A stretch of DNA of 64,000 bases, taken from assembly GCA_003342815.1 (NCBI GenBank), contig PTEX01000060.1:3656896-3720895 (forward strand), written 5' to 3'. This document shows positions 63,311-64,000 of this stretch, one piece after another; the stretch's first letter is position 1; every line of letters starts with the position of its first letter. The notes under the pieces are model-generated. The model searched no databases. It saw only the letters and a list, made by a program, of their open reading frames with translations, and was not told where the DNA came from. A program made the position numbers and the translations under genes. The DNA comes from Eudromia elegans (Eukaryota; Chordata; Aves; Tinamiformes; Tinamidae).

Positions 63311-64000
63311 CTGAAAGATGGATGGTCATCCCTTTGGGTAGCCTAACACCATGCTTACACTCAAGCCCCATCTCCCTGTTTGTCCGTGTCACATAAATAT
63401 TCAGCAACACTGAATAAAGGAAGGCAACTGACTTTCCAGGCAAGAAATTCAGGCAGGGAGAAGTGACTGACTCCTTAGGAGCTTTTCTCCTCTTTCCCCA
63501 GACAGTTCAGATGAAGCTGGCTAGGGTTAGTTGGCTCAACAGACTCAAGCCCTGTGCTCAGGAGAACCACCCAGGAGCTTCATTTTGCAGATCTGGGCTC
63601 TATCTCCCCGGTCAATCTTGCAGATTTACTTTATTTATTTCTTTGTTTACTCTATTTCTTTATTTTAGCTGGACTAAAAAACAGATCATTCATATTTCTC
63701 CTTTTCCAGGGAGCAGAACAGCCTAAGGCCACACATCGGTGGAGGATGCCAAGTGTGGTGGTTCATGCAAGGGGAGAGATTATGGCATTGCTCAGCTATG
63801 AAAGTCCTTGCAAACACAAGCCTCACCTGTTGCTATTACAGGAAAAAATCTAAGAAATCTTAGACAAACACAAGAGTAATTGCTTAGGTACAGTCCTTGC
63901 TGGAATCTGGCACACCAAATACAGGCGGAAAATCAAAGGATCTGCTGTCCTGCTGCATGTGACAGAAAGGAAAACCGGGCAAACAACATTGCTAAGATAA
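63311..64000. other. Non-coding DNA to the window end
   Basis: Two overlapping short plus-strand open frames (63463-63853) have no recognisable similarity. No mobile element seen. Confidence 0.5.

Noticed and set aside
1-64000. Search for operon-like systems, CRISPR arrays, tRNA, rRNA and spliceosomal RNA genes
   Set aside because: No regularly spaced repeats, no tRNA cloverleaf and no known RNA signature seen; the sequence is eukaryotic intronic or intergenic DNA.

Overview
The window is vertebrate nuclear DNA, most likely from a bird. It is AT-rich (roughly 35-40% GC by eye). It carries 5'-truncated CR1 LINE copies whose 3' ends show the bird-type short ATTCTATGA-like repeats, and I saw no Alu-like or L1-like sequence. 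There is no prokaryotic gene organisation. The longest open frames (about 140 codons) look like chance openings or lie in stop-poor GC-rich DNA, so nothing resembles a long single-exon gene. I read the window as intronic or intergenic DNA of a large, exon-poor locus.

Coding content can only be proposed as short exons bounded by splice signals, and the best ones are on the minus strand. From 5' to 3' on that strand they are: 57814-57716 (99 bp, one open frame), 38648-38574 (75 bp, good acceptor and donor, Kozak-type ATG) and 21025-20977 (49 bp, encoding a hydrophobic membrane-type segment). Their phases are mutually compatible (0-0, 0-0, 0-1). Weaker candidates are at 63310-63231, 16468-16400 and 1169-1048. 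I do not recognise the protein; a membrane protein is an inference from the 49 bp exon alone.

Between two of these exons, at about 48.48-49.27 kb, lies the only clear CpG island. It contains a strong minus-strand splice donor (49014-49013), so it may be an internal or alternative promoter whose first exon splices toward the ATG-bearing exon at 38.6 kb. A polypyrimidine CT tract (50.36-50.47 kb) and a GA tract (51.2 kb) lie just beyond the island.

Mobile elements are sparse: a CR1 3' fragment with an open C-terminal reading frame (19571-20025, minus), two decayed CR1 tails (10094-10183 plus; about 55113-55270 minus), a probable LINE reverse-transcriptase relic (about 23460-23610 plus) and a decayed palindromic MITE-like element (58969-59070). 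Simple repeats include a 75 bp (TAAAA)n array at 54.4 kb, an (AAAAC)n array at 57.45 kb and long A or T runs. No tRNA, rRNA, known snRNA or CRISPR array was seen. I found no evidence for a novel defence-type or operon-like system; the observation most worth checking is the minus-strand exon chain plus CpG island.
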